The notes beneath the pieces were generated by a model that was not told where the DNA came from, did not search any database, and saw only the letters and a list, made by a program, of their open reading frames with translations. Position numbers and translations under genes: made by a program. From Streptomyces sp. TS71-3 (GTDB lineage: Bacteria > Actinomycetota > Actinomycetes > Streptomycetales > Streptomycetaceae), in assembly GCF_018327685.1 (NCBI RefSeq), contig NZ_BNEL01000001.1:1116001-1180000 (forward strand): DNA of 64,000 nucleotides, read 5' to 3'. Shown in pieces: positions 20,503 to 29,896 of this stretch. Every line of letters starts with the position of its first letter. The first letter of the stretch is position 1.

Positions 20503-21033
20503 GCGCCCGAGCGTATCGGCCGGGACCGACAGTCCCGGCCGCCAACGGTTCCGGTGCCCGCGGTGCCCGCGGTGCCCTTGGTACCCCGCTGCCCCCGGTG
20601 CGGGGGTGTCCGGGTGCGGACGGCGAGGCGTGGCTTGGGCCGTGGCCGGGCTGCGGCGGGTGGCCGGTTGCGTGCGCAGTTCCCCGCGCCCCCTGGGGCC
20701 ACTGTGCGCACCTGTGTCCAGAGCTGTGGCCCTGCGGTCGCGCAGTTGATGGGCGCGTAGCGCCCTCTGAGGGGCGCGGGGATGGGGGTACCTCCCACGC
20801 CTTCAAGGCAGTGGGGGAGCAAGCAACCACGACGAAACCGTCACACTGCCATGCCGCCCATGCCGCCCACCGCCCCCCGCCGGAGGCCGAAAGGGAACGC
20901 GCCCGTCGTCGCCCGTGCAACCTGGGCCCGAACCGGCGTCGCCCACCGACCCGCACGGTCACCGTCCAGAGCGGCCCGCGCCGCACCCGGGGGGATCCGT
21001 AAGGGCGGACGCGCCGCCCTTACGATGGTGGCC
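20503..21033. other. 531-bp intergenic region with Streptomyces-type repeat blocks
   Basis: No gene was accepted. A block at 20673-20820 contains TGCGCAGTTCCCCGCGCCCC, GAGGGGCGCGGGGATGGGGG and a hairpin CCTCCCACGCCTT-CA-AGGCAGTGGGGGAG (about 20791-20819). I recognise these as common intergenic repeats in Streptomyces genomes. Near xseA there are short GGTGCCCGC repeats. The divergent promoters of xseA and ispH must lie in this region. Confidence 0.5.
21001..21033 (+). promoter_or_regulatory. leaderless promoter with overlapping palindrome before ispH
   Basis: TACGAT (21021-21026) is a good -10 element and ends 7 nt before ATG 21034, implying a leaderless ispH mRNA. An inverted repeat AAGGGCGG-ACGCG-CCGCCCTT (21001-21021) runs into the -10 box. 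A protein bound there, or the hairpin itself in read-through RNA, could affect initiation. Confidence 0.55.
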
Positions 21034-22083
21034 ATGACCGCTTCGTCAGCCCGCCGCGTCCTGCTCGCCGCCCCCCGTGGCTACTGCGCGGGCGTGGACC
21101 GTGCCGTGATCGCCGTCGAGAAGGCCCTGGAGCAGTACGGGGCCCCGATCTATGTCCGCCACGAGATCGTCCACAACAAGCACGTCGTGCAGACCCTGGA
21201 GAGAAAGGGCGCGATCTTCGTCGAGCGCACGGCGGAGGTGCCCGAGGGGTCGATCGTGATGTTCTCCGCGCACGGCGTGGCCCCGGTCGTCCACGAGGAG
21301 GCAGCCGAGCGCAGGCTGGCCACCATCGACGCGACCTGCCCCCTGGTGACGAAGGTCCACAAGGAGGCCGTGCGGTACGCCAAGGAGGACTTCGACATCC
21401 TCCTGATCGGCCACGAGGGCCACGAGGAGGTCATCGGCACCTCCGGAGAGGCCCCCGAGCACATCACCCTGGTCGACGGCCCCGAGGACGTCGCCAAGGT
21501 GGAGGTCCGCGACCCCTCCAAGGTCGTCTGGCTCTCCCAGACCACGCTCTCCGTCGACGAGACGATGGAGACGGTCGACGCCCTGAAGGGGAAGTTCCCG
21601 AAGCTCGTCTCGCCGCCCAGCGACGACATCTGCTACGCCACCCAGAACCGCCAGCTTGCCGTCAAGCAGATGGGCGCCGAGGCCGACCTGGTGATCGTGG
21701 TCGGCTCGCGGAACTCCTCGAACTCCAAGCGGCTCGTGGAGGTCGCCAAGCTCGCCGGCGCGCGCGACGCCCACCTGGTGGACTTCGCCGAGGAGATCGA
21801 CGAGGCCTGGCTGGAGGGTGCCGGCACGGTCGGCGTCACCTCCGGAGCCTCCGTGCCCGACGTGCTCGTCGAGGGCGTGCTGGAGTGGCTGGCGGCCCGC
21901 GGCTACGAGGACGTGGAGATCGTCAAGGCCGCCGAGGAGTCGATCACGTTCTCGCTGCCCAAGGAGCTCCGCCGCGACCTGCGCGCCGAGGCCTCGGCCC
22001 TCGCCGCGGGGGGCCAGGCGGGTGCGGAACCGGCCGGCACGGCGACGGAGGCGGACGCGACCGGCGGCGCCGGGCGCTCGTAG
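21034..22083 (+). CDS. ispH: 4-hydroxy-3-methylbut-2-enyl diphosphate reductase
   Basis: This 349-residue enzyme carries out the last step of the methylerythritol phosphate pathway, reducing HMBPP to IPP and DMAPP. The three [4Fe-4S] cysteines are present: Cys18 in PRGYCAGV, Cys102 in [14 protein letters not shown] and Cys200 in [11 protein letters not shown]. Substrate-binding segments [15 protein letters not shown] and [14 protein letters not shown] are also conserved. A tail of about 30 Ala/Gly-rich residues follows the fold. ATG 21034 is favoured over ATG 21025 by the promoter spacing. Confidence 0.96.
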   Translation: MTASSARRVLLAAPRGYCAGVDRAVIAVEKALEQYGAPIYVRHEIVHNKHVVQTLERKGAIFVERTAEVPEGSIVMFSAHGVAPVVHEEAAERRLATIDATCPLVTKVHKEAVRYAKEDFDILLIGHEGHEEVIGTSGEAPEHITLVDGPEDVAKVEVRDPSKVVWLSQTTLSVDETMETVDALKGKFPKLVSPPSDDICYATQNRQLAVKQMGAEADLVIVVGSRNSSNSKRLVEVAKLAGARDAHLVDFAEEIDEAWLEGAGTVGVTSGASVPDVLVEGVLEWLAARGYEDVEIVKAAEESITFSLPKELRRDLRAEASALAAGGQAGAEPAGTATEADATGGAGRS

Positions 22084-22479
22084 GCCCCCGGGCGCACACC
22101 GCGGGCCCGCGCCCTGCACACCGGGCGTGCGCGCCCACCGGAGACCCAGCGTGCGCGCCCACCGGAGGCGGGGGAAACCGCACCGCAGACGCGAGCGAAA
22201 CCGCACGCTACGCGCGAGCGAAACCGCACGCTACGCGCGAGCGAAACCGCACGCTACGCGCGAGCGAAACCGCACGCTACGCGCGAGCGAAACCGCACGC
22301 TACGCGCGAGCGAAACCGCACGCTACGCGCGAGCGAAACCGCACGCTACGCGCCAGGGAAACCGCAGATTGCGCGCCCTCGCCCTCCAGGTGACCAAGAG
22401 ACGACGATCCACCCCGGGCCCGTTGTCCGGGGCGGATCTGAGCGCGCGTGACGAGGCCTGATCGCCGTAACGTAGGAAT
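22084..22479. other. 396-bp intergenic region between ispH and ppgK
   Basis: Apart from the 23-bp tandem repeat array this contains a short GCGCACACCGCGGGCCC-like stretch, a repeated GTGCGCGCCCACCGGAG (22123-22139 and 22151-22167) and the ppgK promoter. TAACGT and AGGAAT lie just before ATG 22480, so ppgK could use either a very short leader or a weak ribosome binding site. No gene is supported. Confidence 0.45.
22168..22375. repeat. 23-bp tandem repeat, seven near-identical copies plus two diverged
   Basis: The unit around GAGCGAAACCGCACGCTACG recurs with an exact 23-bp period. GAAACC starts at 22174, 22197, 22220, 22243, 22266, 22289, 22312, 22335 and 22358. The seven middle units are essentially identical and the two outer ones are degenerate. 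The period is not a multiple of three and the block lies between ispH and ppgK, so it is non-coding. Confidence 0.9.
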
Positions 22480-23226
22480 ATGCAGATCTTCGGTGTGGAC
22501 ATCGGCGGCACGGGCATCAAGGGCGCCCCTGTGGACCTCGGCCGCGGCGACCTCGCCGACGATCGGTTCAAGGTCCTGACGCCGCATCCGGCGACGCCGG
22601 ACAAGGTGGCCGACGGGGTCGCCGAGGTCGTGAACCACTTCGGCTGGCAGGGCCCGGTCGGCATCACGTTCCCGGGCGTGATCGCCGACGGATCCACCGT
22701 GCGGACGGCCGCGAACGTGGACAAGTCCTGGATCGGCGTGGACGCCCGGGCCATGCTGCACGAGCGCACGGGCGGCCTGCCCGTCACCGTGATCAACGAC
22801 GCGGACGCCGCGGGAGTGGCCGAGATGCAGTTCGGCGCGGGCCGCGGGCGCGGCGGCACCGTCCTCGTCCTCACCCTGGGCACCGGCATCGGCAGCGCGC
22901 TCTTCATCGACGGCCGCCTCGTGCCCAACACCGAACTCGGCCACCTGGAGCTGCACGGGCACGACGCCGAGAAGCACGCGTCGACGAAGGTCAAGGAAGA
23001 CCACGACATGAGCTGGGAGCACTGGGCGAAGCGGGTGCAGAAGTACCTGGCGCACGTCGAGATGCTCTTCTCACCGTCCCTGTTCATCATCGGCGGCGGA
23101 GTCAGCCGCAAGGCGCACAAGTTCCTGCCGCTCATCGAGGGGATCGAGGCCGAGGTGGTCCCGGCGCGCCTGCAGAACAACGCGGGGATCGTGGGAGCGG
23201 CCATGCAGGCGGCGAAGGAGGCGTAG
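22480..23226 (+). CDS. ppgK: polyphosphate glucokinase (ROK family)
   Basis: This 248-residue ROK-family kinase phosphorylates glucose using polyphosphate, or ATP in many homologues. The phosphate-1 motif [17 protein letters not shown] is at the N-terminus. Active-site [18 protein letters not shown] contains the catalytic Asp, and [16 protein letters not shown] is the phosphate-2 motif. ELGHLELHG and [18 protein letters not shown] are typical of PpgK rather than other ROK proteins. The length matches the family. It ends 251 bp before the convergent DUF6542 gene. Confidence 0.95.
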   Translation: MQIFGVDIGGTGIKGAPVDLGRGDLADDRFKVLTPHPATPDKVADGVAEVVNHFGWQGPVGITFPGVIADGSTVRTAANVDKSWIGVDARAMLHERTGGLPVTVINDADAAGVAEMQFGAGRGRGGTVLVLTLGTGIGSALFIDGRLVPNTELGHLELHGHDAEKHASTKVKEDHDMSWEHWAKRVQKYLAHVEMLFSPSLFIIGGGVSRKAHKFLPLIEGIEAEVVPARLQNNAGIVGAAMQAAKEA

Positions 23227-23477
23227 GGGCCCGTGGGTTCGCCCCCGGGTTCGCCTCCAGGTCCGGCCCCCAGGCTCGGCCCCCGGGCTCGCCCGCGGAT
23301 CCGGCCAGGCGGCGGCTCGGCCCGGGTGGCGGGTTCGGCCAGGCGGCAGGTGCGGCCCGGGGGCCCGGATGCCGGATCCGCCCGGATGCCAGGCCCCGTC
23401 GTACCGGCCGCGGGCGCGGGATGATCCCGCGCCCCGATGATCGCGCCCCGCGCCCGATGATCGTGCCCCGTTGATCG

Positions 23478-24419
23478 TCAGGCGGGACGCCGCCGAGGGC
23501 GGGGCGGCCCCTCGCCCGGGTGCGGCGGACGCAGCCGCCGCCTGGGAGCCCCCGCTGCCGACCCCCCGGACCCGGAACCACCGGTGCCCTTGCCCTTGCC
23601 ACCGGAGAACCGCCCCCCGCCGGTCCGCGAAGCCGTCCCGGCACCGGCACCGCCCCCGGGCCCCGCGGCAGACCGGGGACCGGGCGCGACCCGCCCCGCG
23701 CGCCCCGGCGCGGAAACCCCCGGAGCAGCGGAGTAGCCCGAACGGCCCGTCGCGGTCCCGCGGAACCCCGCCGCCGGCACGTTCCGCCCCTGGGCGGCGG
23801 CCCGCCGGTTCATCAGCCAGATCAGCCGGAGCTTGCGGGCCGTCGTGATCACACCGGCGATCAGGGTGCCGCCGTACAGCCAGCCCGCGTACATCGCCAG
23901 TGCCGTGAAGAGACCCATCAGCCGGGAGGTGACGCCGCCGTCCGCGTCGCCCACGATCGGCAGGGCACCGAGGGCGAAGCCGATGGGCACGGCGACCGGT
24001 GCGGTCAGCAGGTCGGCCCGCCGCACCCAGAGCGCGGTCAGCGCGCTGACCGGCAGGAACAACGCCCCGTAGACCATCAGTGACCCGTCCAGCAGCACCC
24101 GGTCCAGACAGGCGAGCAGGAACATCGTCGCGGCGCAGAACAGCCCGCTTCCGATCCCGGTCAGCCGGGGGTTGGGGGCGTTCCGCAGCCTGCGTACGAG
24201 ACGGGGGACGGCCCGCACCAGACGCGGCACGGCGTGCAGGAGCACCGCACCGGCGCGCGCGAGGCCCCGTGCGACGGTGTCGGTGGGCGGCGGGTCGGGT
24301 CGGCGCGAGCGGTTCGACGCGGGGCACACGGCGGCGGAGCCGCGCGGCCCGCCTTGCGGCGGCAGGGGCGTGGTCCGGCGCGGTCGTGACTGTGGGGGAC
24401 GCGTCCTGGGGTGGTCCAC
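23478..24419 (-). CDS. DUF6542 membrane protein
   Basis: This 313-residue protein has a Pro/Arg-rich N-terminus (about 1-75), then four hydrophobic spans. They include GIGSGLFCAATMFLLACLDR, LMVYGALFLPVSALTALWV, VAVPIGFALGALPIVG and LFTALAMYAGWLYGGTLIAG. A long Gly/Ser/Arg low-complexity tail follows. It matches the actinomycete DUF6542 family of unknown function. GTG 24419 is preferred because TAGGTT on the minus strand (24427-24432) ends 7 nt before it, which fits a leaderless transcript; ATG 24443 is an alternative. Confidence 0.7.
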   Translation of the reverse strand: MDHPRTRPPQSRPRRTTPLPPQGGPRGSAAVCPASNRSRRPDPPPTDTVARGLARAGAVLLHAVPRLVRAVPRLVRRLRNAPNPRLTGIGSGLFCAATMFLLACLDRVLLDGSLMVYGALFLPVSALTALWVRRADLLTAPVAVPIGFALGALPIVGDADGGVTSRLMGLFTALAMYAGWLYGGTLIAGVITTARKLRLIWLMNRRAAAQGRNVPAAGFRGTATGRSGYSAAPGVSAPGRAGRVAPGPRSAAGPGGGAGAGTASRTGGGRFSGGKGKGTGGSGSGGSAAGAPRRRLRPPHPGEGPPRPRRRPA

Positions 24420-24730
24420 ATGCACCAACCTAGGTCCGATCATGTGCCGAACACGTCTTTGGACACGCACTTTGGCTGACCTTCATCAAGCGTTCGACGG
24501 AGCGGGGCCCGGCGGGCGGCCGGTGGGCCCGCCCCGGCCACCTCCGCCGCCCGGAGGCGCCGGGGGACGGGCGAGGACGGGTGGCCCCCGGGTGCCGCTG
24601 CCGCCGTAGGAGGAGCCGCCGCGGAACCCCGTAGACTGGTGGATCGGCCCGCACACCCGGGCCGCCCCTATGGGGCCCTTGCATCATGGCCGCTGACCCA
24701 GCCCAGCCCAGACATCCGGGAAGTCGCAAC
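24420..24730. other. 311-bp divergent promoter region
   Basis: This separates the divergent DUF6542 and ychF genes. Apart from the TAGGTT -10 candidate for DUF6542 and the ychF ribosome binding site (GGGAAG, 24719-24724), I see only GC-rich DNA with no clear hairpin or gene. Confidence 0.4.
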
Positions 24731-25819
24731 GTGTCGCTCACGATCGGAATCGTCGGTCTGCCCAATGTCGGCAAGTCGACCCTGTTCAATGCCCTGACCA
24801 AGAACGACGTGCTCGCGGCCAACTATCCGTTCGCCACGATCGAGCCCAACGTCGGCGTGGTGGGCGTGCCCGACCCGCGACTCGACAAGCTGGCCGAGAT
24901 GTTCTCCTCCGCGCGCGTCCTTCCGGCCACCGTGGACTTCGTCGACATCGCCGGCATCGTCCGGGGCGCCAGCGAGGGCGAGGGGCTCGGCAACAAGTTC
25001 CTGGCGAACATCCGCGAGTCCGACGCCATCTGCCAGGTCATCCGGGCGTTCAAGGACGAGAACGTCGTTCACGTGGACGGCAAGATCTCGCCCAAGAGCG
25101 ATATCGAGACGATCAACACCGAGCTGATCCTCGCCGACCTCCAGACCATCGAGAAGGTCCTGCCGCGGCTCCAGAAGGAGGCGCGGATCAAGAAGGACCT
25201 CCAGGCGAAGCTGAAGGCGGTGGAGTCCGCGAAGGACATCCTGGACGGCGGCCGCACCCTCTTCGCGGCGGGCATCGCCCAGGGCACGGAGTCCGCGGAG
25301 CCCCTGCACGACCTGCACCTGCTCACCACCAAGCCGTTCCTCTACGTCTTCAACGTCGACGAGGACGAGCTGGCCGACGAGGCCTTCAAGGAGGAGCAGC
25401 GCACCCTGGTCGCCCCCGCCGAGGCGATCTTCCTGGACGCCAAGCTGGAGGCGGACCTCGCGGAGCTCGACGCGGACGAGGCCCTGGAACTCCTCCAGTC
25501 CGTCGGCCAGGAGGAGCCGGGCCTGGCGACCCTGGCCCGGGTCGGCTTCAACACGCTCGGCCTCCAGACGTACCTGACCGCGGGCCCCAAGGAGGCCCGC
25601 GCCTGGACCATCAAGAGGGGCGCCACCGCCCCGGAGGCCGCCGGCGTCATCCACACCGACTTCCAGAAGGGCTTCATCAAGGCCGAGGTCATCTCCTACG
25701 ACGACCTCATCGAGGCCGGCTCCGTAGCCGACTCCCGCGCGGCGGGCAAGGCCCGCATGGAGGGCAAGGAGTACGTGATGCAGGACGGGGACGTGGTGGA
25801 GTTCCGGTTCAACGTTTAG
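24731..25819 (+). CDS. ychF: redox-regulated ATPase YchF (Obg family)
   Basis: This 362-residue protein is almost exactly the length of E. coli YchF. It has a P-loop GLPNVGKSTLFNAL (about residues 8-21), switch II DIAGIVRGASEGEGLGNKFL and an NVDE motif in place of the GTP-specifying NKxD, which explains the family's ATP preference. A coiled-coil region and the C-terminal TGS domain (GLQTYLTAGPKEARAWTIKR, HTDFQKGFIKAEVISYDD) follow. GTG 24731 gives the normal N-terminus and has GGGAAG 6 nt upstream. It marks the end of the conserved core block before the CRISPR locus. Confidence 0.96.
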   Translation: MSLTIGIVGLPNVGKSTLFNALTKNDVLAANYPFATIEPNVGVVGVPDPRLDKLAEMFSSARVLPATVDFVDIAGIVRGASEGEGLGNKFLANIRESDAICQVIRAFKDENVVHVDGKISPKSDIETINTELILADLQTIEKVLPRLQKEARIKKDLQAKLKAVESAKDILDGGRTLFAAGIAQGTESAEPLHDLHLLTTKPFLYVFNVDEDELADEAFKEEQRTLVAPAEAIFLDAKLEADLAELDADEALELLQSVGQEEPGLATLARVGFNTLGLQTYLTAGPKEARAWTIKRGATAPEAAGVIHTDFQKGFIKAEVISYDDLIEAGSVADSRAAGKARMEGKEYVMQDGDVVEFRFNV

Positions 25820-26239
25820 CGGGCGCCGTAGCATCGGTGTGGCGATCTAGCAAACGTGCAGGTCAGGCGGGGTCGGTCCCATTCGGGGTCGGCCCCGTTG
25901 CTGTATCCCCTGCTGGATCCGTGCTGGATCGACTGACGTCTCGTCATCTGTCGTCATCCCTGGTTGTCCGTACCGCTGCTGGATCGGTGCTGGATACGGC
26001 TGGTGGCGGGTCAGGCAGCGGGCGGCGTGGGTGGGGGCGTGGATTCCGTTGCGGGTGGGGTGCTGGGGGCGGTTGTCGGGGGCGTCGGGGCCGGGTGGGG
26101 TGTTGGTGGTGTCGTTGCCGGTGGTTGGCGGGCGGGGGCGGTGATGGGGCCGTCATGTTCGGCCACCGGTGGTGGGGGAGACGTGGGGTCTTCTTGGCCG
26201 CGGGTTCGAGTCCGCCATCTTCGAGGGCGGGGCGGGCGT
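25820..26239. other. 420-bp region between ychF and the end of CRISPR array 1
   Basis: No gene is supported. TGCTGGATCCGTGCTGGATC (25911-25930) is imperfectly repeated 67 bp downstream (TGCTGGATCGGTGCTGGATA, 25978-25997). A tRNA T-arm-like GGTTCGAGTCC occurs at 26203-26213 but no tRNA fold is present. The rest is GT-rich low-complexity DNA. This is the leader-distal flank of the array, so it is expected to hold decayed material. Confidence 0.4.
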
Positions 26240-28465
26240 GGGGGCATCCCTGCGGGTGCGGGGAGCAGGCCTTCCTGCTCAACCGGCGCACGAAGACCGC
26301 GGGACCATCCCCGCGTGTGTGGGGAGCAGTGCGACTTACCGGGCCTATACGTCGCAGGCTTGGGGCCATCCCCGCGGGTGCGGGGAGCAGGGGGGCCGCG
26401 CTGTTTCCCGTGTCCCGACGTTGGGACCATCCCCGCGGGTGCGGGGAGCAGGTGAGGACTGCCCGCAGTGCGTGGACCACATGGGGACCATCCCTGCGGG
26501 TGCGGGGAAGCAGGCAATCGGGGAAATGGAGGGCTACTTACGCGTGGGACCATCCCCGCGGGTGCGGGGAGCAGCCGTACTCCACGCACCGGGCGTATTA
26601 CGCGGTGGGACCATCCCCGCGAGTGCGGGGAGCAGCACCAGCGGATGCGGAAGGGAGGGCGGCGGCCGGGACCATCCCCGCGGGTGCGGGGAGCAGGTCC
26701 ACCCCGTGAAGCCCCACACGACGTGGGCGGGACCATCCCCGCGGGTGCGGGGAGCAGAGGGCAGCCGTGCTCAGGCCGGTGGCGATAGCGGGACCATCCC
26801 CGCGGGTGCGGGGAGCAGGAGCCGGGGGCGCGGTACGGGATCGCCGGCGGGGGACCATCCCCGCGGGTGCGGGGAGCAGTCCTCGGTGGCGCCGAGGCCG
26901 GCGATGCGGGAGGGACCATCCCCGCGGCTGCGGGGAGCAGTCAGCACCTTGTGTGTCCTGGTCAGCTCCGGCGGGACCATCCCCGCGGGTGCGGGGAGCA
27001 GAGTTGCTGCACCACGATGGCGAGCCACTCGCCGGGACCATCCCCGCGGGTGCGGGGAGCAGTGGCTGGTGGCTGGGCTGGGACGGTTGTGGACGGGACC
27101 ATCCCCGCGGGTGCGGGGAGCAGCTTGCCCACGTGAAGGGCATCGACGTCGACGCGGGACCATCCCCGCGGGTGCGGGGAGCAGGCGAAAGGAAAAGCAA
27201 TGCAGCAAACGGTGAAGGGACCATCCCCGCGGGTGCGGGGAGCAGAGACACCGGATACAGCTACCCAAGCATTCGCCGGGACCATCCCCGCGGGTGCGGG
27301 GAGCAGCTTGGATTTTCATCCTGCCATTTCAGAGCGAGTGGACCATCCCCGCGGGTGCGGGGAGCAGGTTCGAGTCCGGCCCAGGGCACCGCGCTCTCCG
27401 GGACCATCCCCGCGGGTGCGGGGAGCAGGCAACACAGAGAGTGAGAGAAACCCTGTGCGTGGGACCATCCCCGCGGGTGCGGGGAGCAGACCCGTCTTCC
27501 CGCCCTACCTCGGCCGCCGCAGGGACCATCCCCGCGGGTGCGGGGAGCAGCCCGATTGGGGTTCGCACCGGCCCGGCTACGCGGGACCATCCCCGCGGGT
27601 GCGGGGAGCAGAGTAGGAAGAAGGCAAGTTCTGTCGACGGGTAGGGACCATCCCCGCGGGTGCGGGGAGCAGAACTCGTCCTTCCTGAAAAGCTACGCGC
27701 TGGTGGGACCATCCCCGCGGGTGCGGGGAGCAGGGCCGTCAGCGCGGTCAGGACCAGGCGCAGGCGGGACCATCCCCGCGGGTGCGGGGAGCAGGCGCGG
27801 AACGAGACCGGGATCGCATGGATGCCGGGACCATCCCCGCGGGTGCGGGGAGCAGGCCGGCCTCGCGATCGCGCTGGAGTCGGCGCAGGGACCATCCCCG
27901 CGGGTGCGGGGAGCAGACCTGGCCGGATCACCATGCGCGCCTGCGTGAGGGACCATCCCCGCGGGTGCGGGGAGCAGTTCGGGCGGTGGCAAGTCGCCGT
28001 CGCGCAGCCGGGACCATCCCCGCGGGTGCGGGGAGCAGCCAACCTTGCACGAGAGGCGGTTAGCGTATACGGGACCATCCCCGCGGGTGCGGGGAGCAGT
28101 CTTCGGTCTGTCCCTCGAACTTCAGTGGTTCGGGACCATCCCCGCGGGTGCGGGGAGCAGCCCCCGCAGGACGGCACCGCCAACCCGGGCGAGGGACCAT
28201 CCCCGCGGGTGCGGGGAGCAGCCGCGGACCGGCTTTCAGCAGGTCAGAAGAAGGGGACCATCCCCGCGGGTGCGGGGAGCAGGACAAGGATTCCTGTCAT
28301 GACGGCATATGACAGGGACCATCCCCGCGGGTGCGGGGAGCAGTCCGAGCGCCCCGGGTGCGGTGCGGCCGAAGCGGGACCATCCCCGCGGGTGCGGGGA
28401 GCAGCGGGCGGCGGGCGTAGCCCGAGCGCGCCGGTCGGGACCATCCCCGCGGGTGCGGGGAGCAG
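26240..28465 (-). CRISPR. CRISPR array 1, type I-E, 37 repeats and 36 spacers
   Basis: Repeats of 29 bp alternate with 32-bp spacers at a 61-bp period. The repeat core CCCCGCACCCGCGGGG (minus-strand sense) forms a 6-bp stem with an ACCC loop, as in I-E repeats that Cas6e cuts. Orientation is leftward: the leader and cas2 lie at the right end and the repeats decay at the left end. The repeat at 26240 has several changes, 26301 and 26362 have one to three each, and 26484 carries a 1-bp insertion. Single changes occur at 26607, 26912 and 27339. Spacers appear unique to the eye. The peptide-like repeats seen in all reading frames here are artefacts of the array. Confidence 0.98.
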
Positions 28466-28556
28466 ACTGGCTGACCTGCGGCTTTAGTGGGGCAGGGGTC
28501 GGTATGCGAGCACTTTCATTGATTCCGGCAAATTGCCCATAAGGGGCTAGTGTGCA
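28466..28556 (-). promoter_or_regulatory. leader of CRISPR array 1
   Basis: This 91-bp stretch lies between the stop codon of cas2 and the first repeat. Read on the minus strand, its 60 bp next to the array share GAATC, ATGAA, GTGCTCG, CTAAAG and CGCAGGTCA in the same order and spacing as the leader of array 2. The leader should contain the array promoter and the Cas1-Cas2 integration signal. Confidence 0.75.
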
Positions 28557-28925
28557 TCAGCTTCCCCCGAAGCGTCGTCGCTTGGAAGCTCTGCTCCAGC
28601 CGGACGGGGGCCGCTTCTCGCGGGGAGTTGTGCTGGGTGGTGCGGTGGCGTTGGGGTCGGGGCGGTGGATGAGGGTGATGCCCTCGTGGTCGGTGGGGTG
28701 CCAGGCGTGGTCGTGGGTGCGGAAGGTGAAGCCTTGTTCGTTGTTGGTGGTGTGGGCGAGGAGGGCGCGGCCCTGGCCTGCGTATTGCTGGACTTCTTCC
28801 CAGAGCGTGTCGCGTATGCGGGCGGAGGGGTTGCCCACGAATACGCCTGCGGAGATTTCCAGAAGCCAGCGGGTGAGGAAGCCTCTGAGGCCTGCAGGGC
28901 AGTTGGTGAGGACGATGACGGTCAC
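28557..28925 (-). CDS. cas2: type I-E CRISPR-associated Cas2
   Basis: This 122-residue Cas2e is the structural partner of Cas1 in spacer integration. The typical I-E opening VTVIVLTNCPAGLRGFLTRW is followed by LEISAGVFVGNPSARIRD and TLWEEVQQYAGQGRALLA. A longer C-terminal extension ends in a basic segment (SRASKRRRFGGS). GTG 28925 overlaps the cas1 stop by four bases, so the two are translationally coupled. It is the last gene of the cas operon and abuts the array 1 leader. Confidence 0.96.
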   Translation of the reverse strand: MTVIVLTNCPAGLRGFLTRWLLEISAGVFVGNPSARIRDTLWEEVQQYAGQGRALLAHTTNNEQGFTFRTHDHAWHPTDHEGITLIHRPDPNATAPPSTTPREKRPPSGWSRASKRRRFGGS

Positions 28926-29896
28926 CAGAGGGCGTCCTCGTACTCGTGGTTGTCGGGGCCGTCGTGGTTGATGCCGGAGGCGACATGGTGTCCTCCGTCG
29001 CTCTGGAGGCTGACCACGTCCCGGTCGGTGGCGGGGTCGCTGGAGTCGGCTGTCGCTGGCAGTAGGAGGCGTTTGATGTCGTTGACGCACCTGTCCAGCA
29101 GGGAGGTTTCATTGATGCGGTCCCGCAGTGCACGGCGAGTACGAGAGCCGATGTCCTCCTCGTTCTGTGCGGCCACGTCGAAGGCGAGTGGGATGCCGAT
29201 CTCCGTTTTGTAGAGGTCGGCGATGTCCAGGACGAAGGACAGTTCGTGGCCGGAGTGGATGAAGCCGAGTGCTGGGCTGCATCCCAGGGAGGTGACGACT
29301 GCGTGGGTGATGCCGTACATGCACTGGGCGGCGGCGGTGATGGCCTGGTTGACGGCGTCGCCGCTGGTGAAGTCGCCGGGGGTGAAGCGGCGGCCTCGCC
29401 AGGGGACGCCTGTGCGGGCGGCTTGGACGCGGTAGCAGTCCTTGACGCGGCGTCCCTCGCGGCCGAGGAGCTCGTGCCGGGTGAGGCCGGCGGGGTCTTC
29501 ATCGGGGAAGCGGAGCCGGTACATCTCGCGTGCCACGGCGAGGCGGCTGCGCGGGTTGGCCCACTGTTGGGCCTGTGCCTCCATGAGGGCGGAGGAACGG
29601 GTCAGGGCGCGGCCGGAGGCGTAGTAGCGCACGCCTTGTTCGCCGACCCAGCAGACTGCGGCGCCGGTTTCGCCCAGCACGCTCATGGCCTGGTGGGTGA
29701 CCCGTGTTCCGGGGCCGAGGAGGAGGGTGCCGATGGTCGCCGACGGGATGTGGGTGGTGCCTTCGGCGTCCTGGGCTGTGATGGCGTTGGCGTCGCGGTG
29801 CACCGTGCAGCGTTCCAGGTAGACGAAGGAGAGGCGTTCGGCGGTGCGGGTGAGGTGTCTGGGGGTGAGGGCGGTGCGCTGCGAGATCGTGCTCAT
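28922..29896 (-). CDS. cas1: type I-E CRISPR-associated integrase Cas1
   Basis: This 324-residue Cas1e catalyses spacer integration with Cas2. Recognisable blocks are LTRTAERLSFVYLERCTVHR, GTRVTHQAMSVLGETGAAVC, and the active-site region GFIHSGHELSFVLDIADLYK with conserved His and Asp near the expected positions. The protein is longer at the C-terminus than E. coli Cas1, with an acidic tail (NHEYEDALW). ATG 29896 overlaps the cas6e stop. An open frame continues upstream of this ATG across cas6e, but it is only a shadow. Confidence 0.97.
   Translation of the reverse strand: MSTISQRTALTPRHLTRTAERLSFVYLERCTVHRDANAITAQDAEGTTHIPSATIGTLLLGPGTRVTHQAMSVLGETGAAVCWVGEQGVRYYASGRALTRSSALMEAQAQQWANPRSRLAVAREMYRLRFPDEDPAGLTRHELLGREGRRVKDCYRVQAARTGVPWRGRRFTPGDFTSGDAVNQAITAAAQCMYGITHAVVTSLGCSPALGFIHSGHELSFVLDIADLYKTEIGIPLAFDVAAQNEEDIGSRTRRALRDRINETSLLDRCVNDIKRLLLPATADSSDPATDRDVVSLQSDGGHHVASGINHDGPDNHEYEDALW

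Noticed and set aside
20791..20820. Hairpin as a transcription terminator
   Set aside because: It lies between the divergent xseA and ispH genes, and the same kind of element occurs at 14706-14735, so it is better read as a dispersed intergenic repeat.
26240..28465. Long repeat-containing open frames in several frames across array 1
   Set aside because: They are translations of the 61-bp CRISPR period and have no independent coding evidence.
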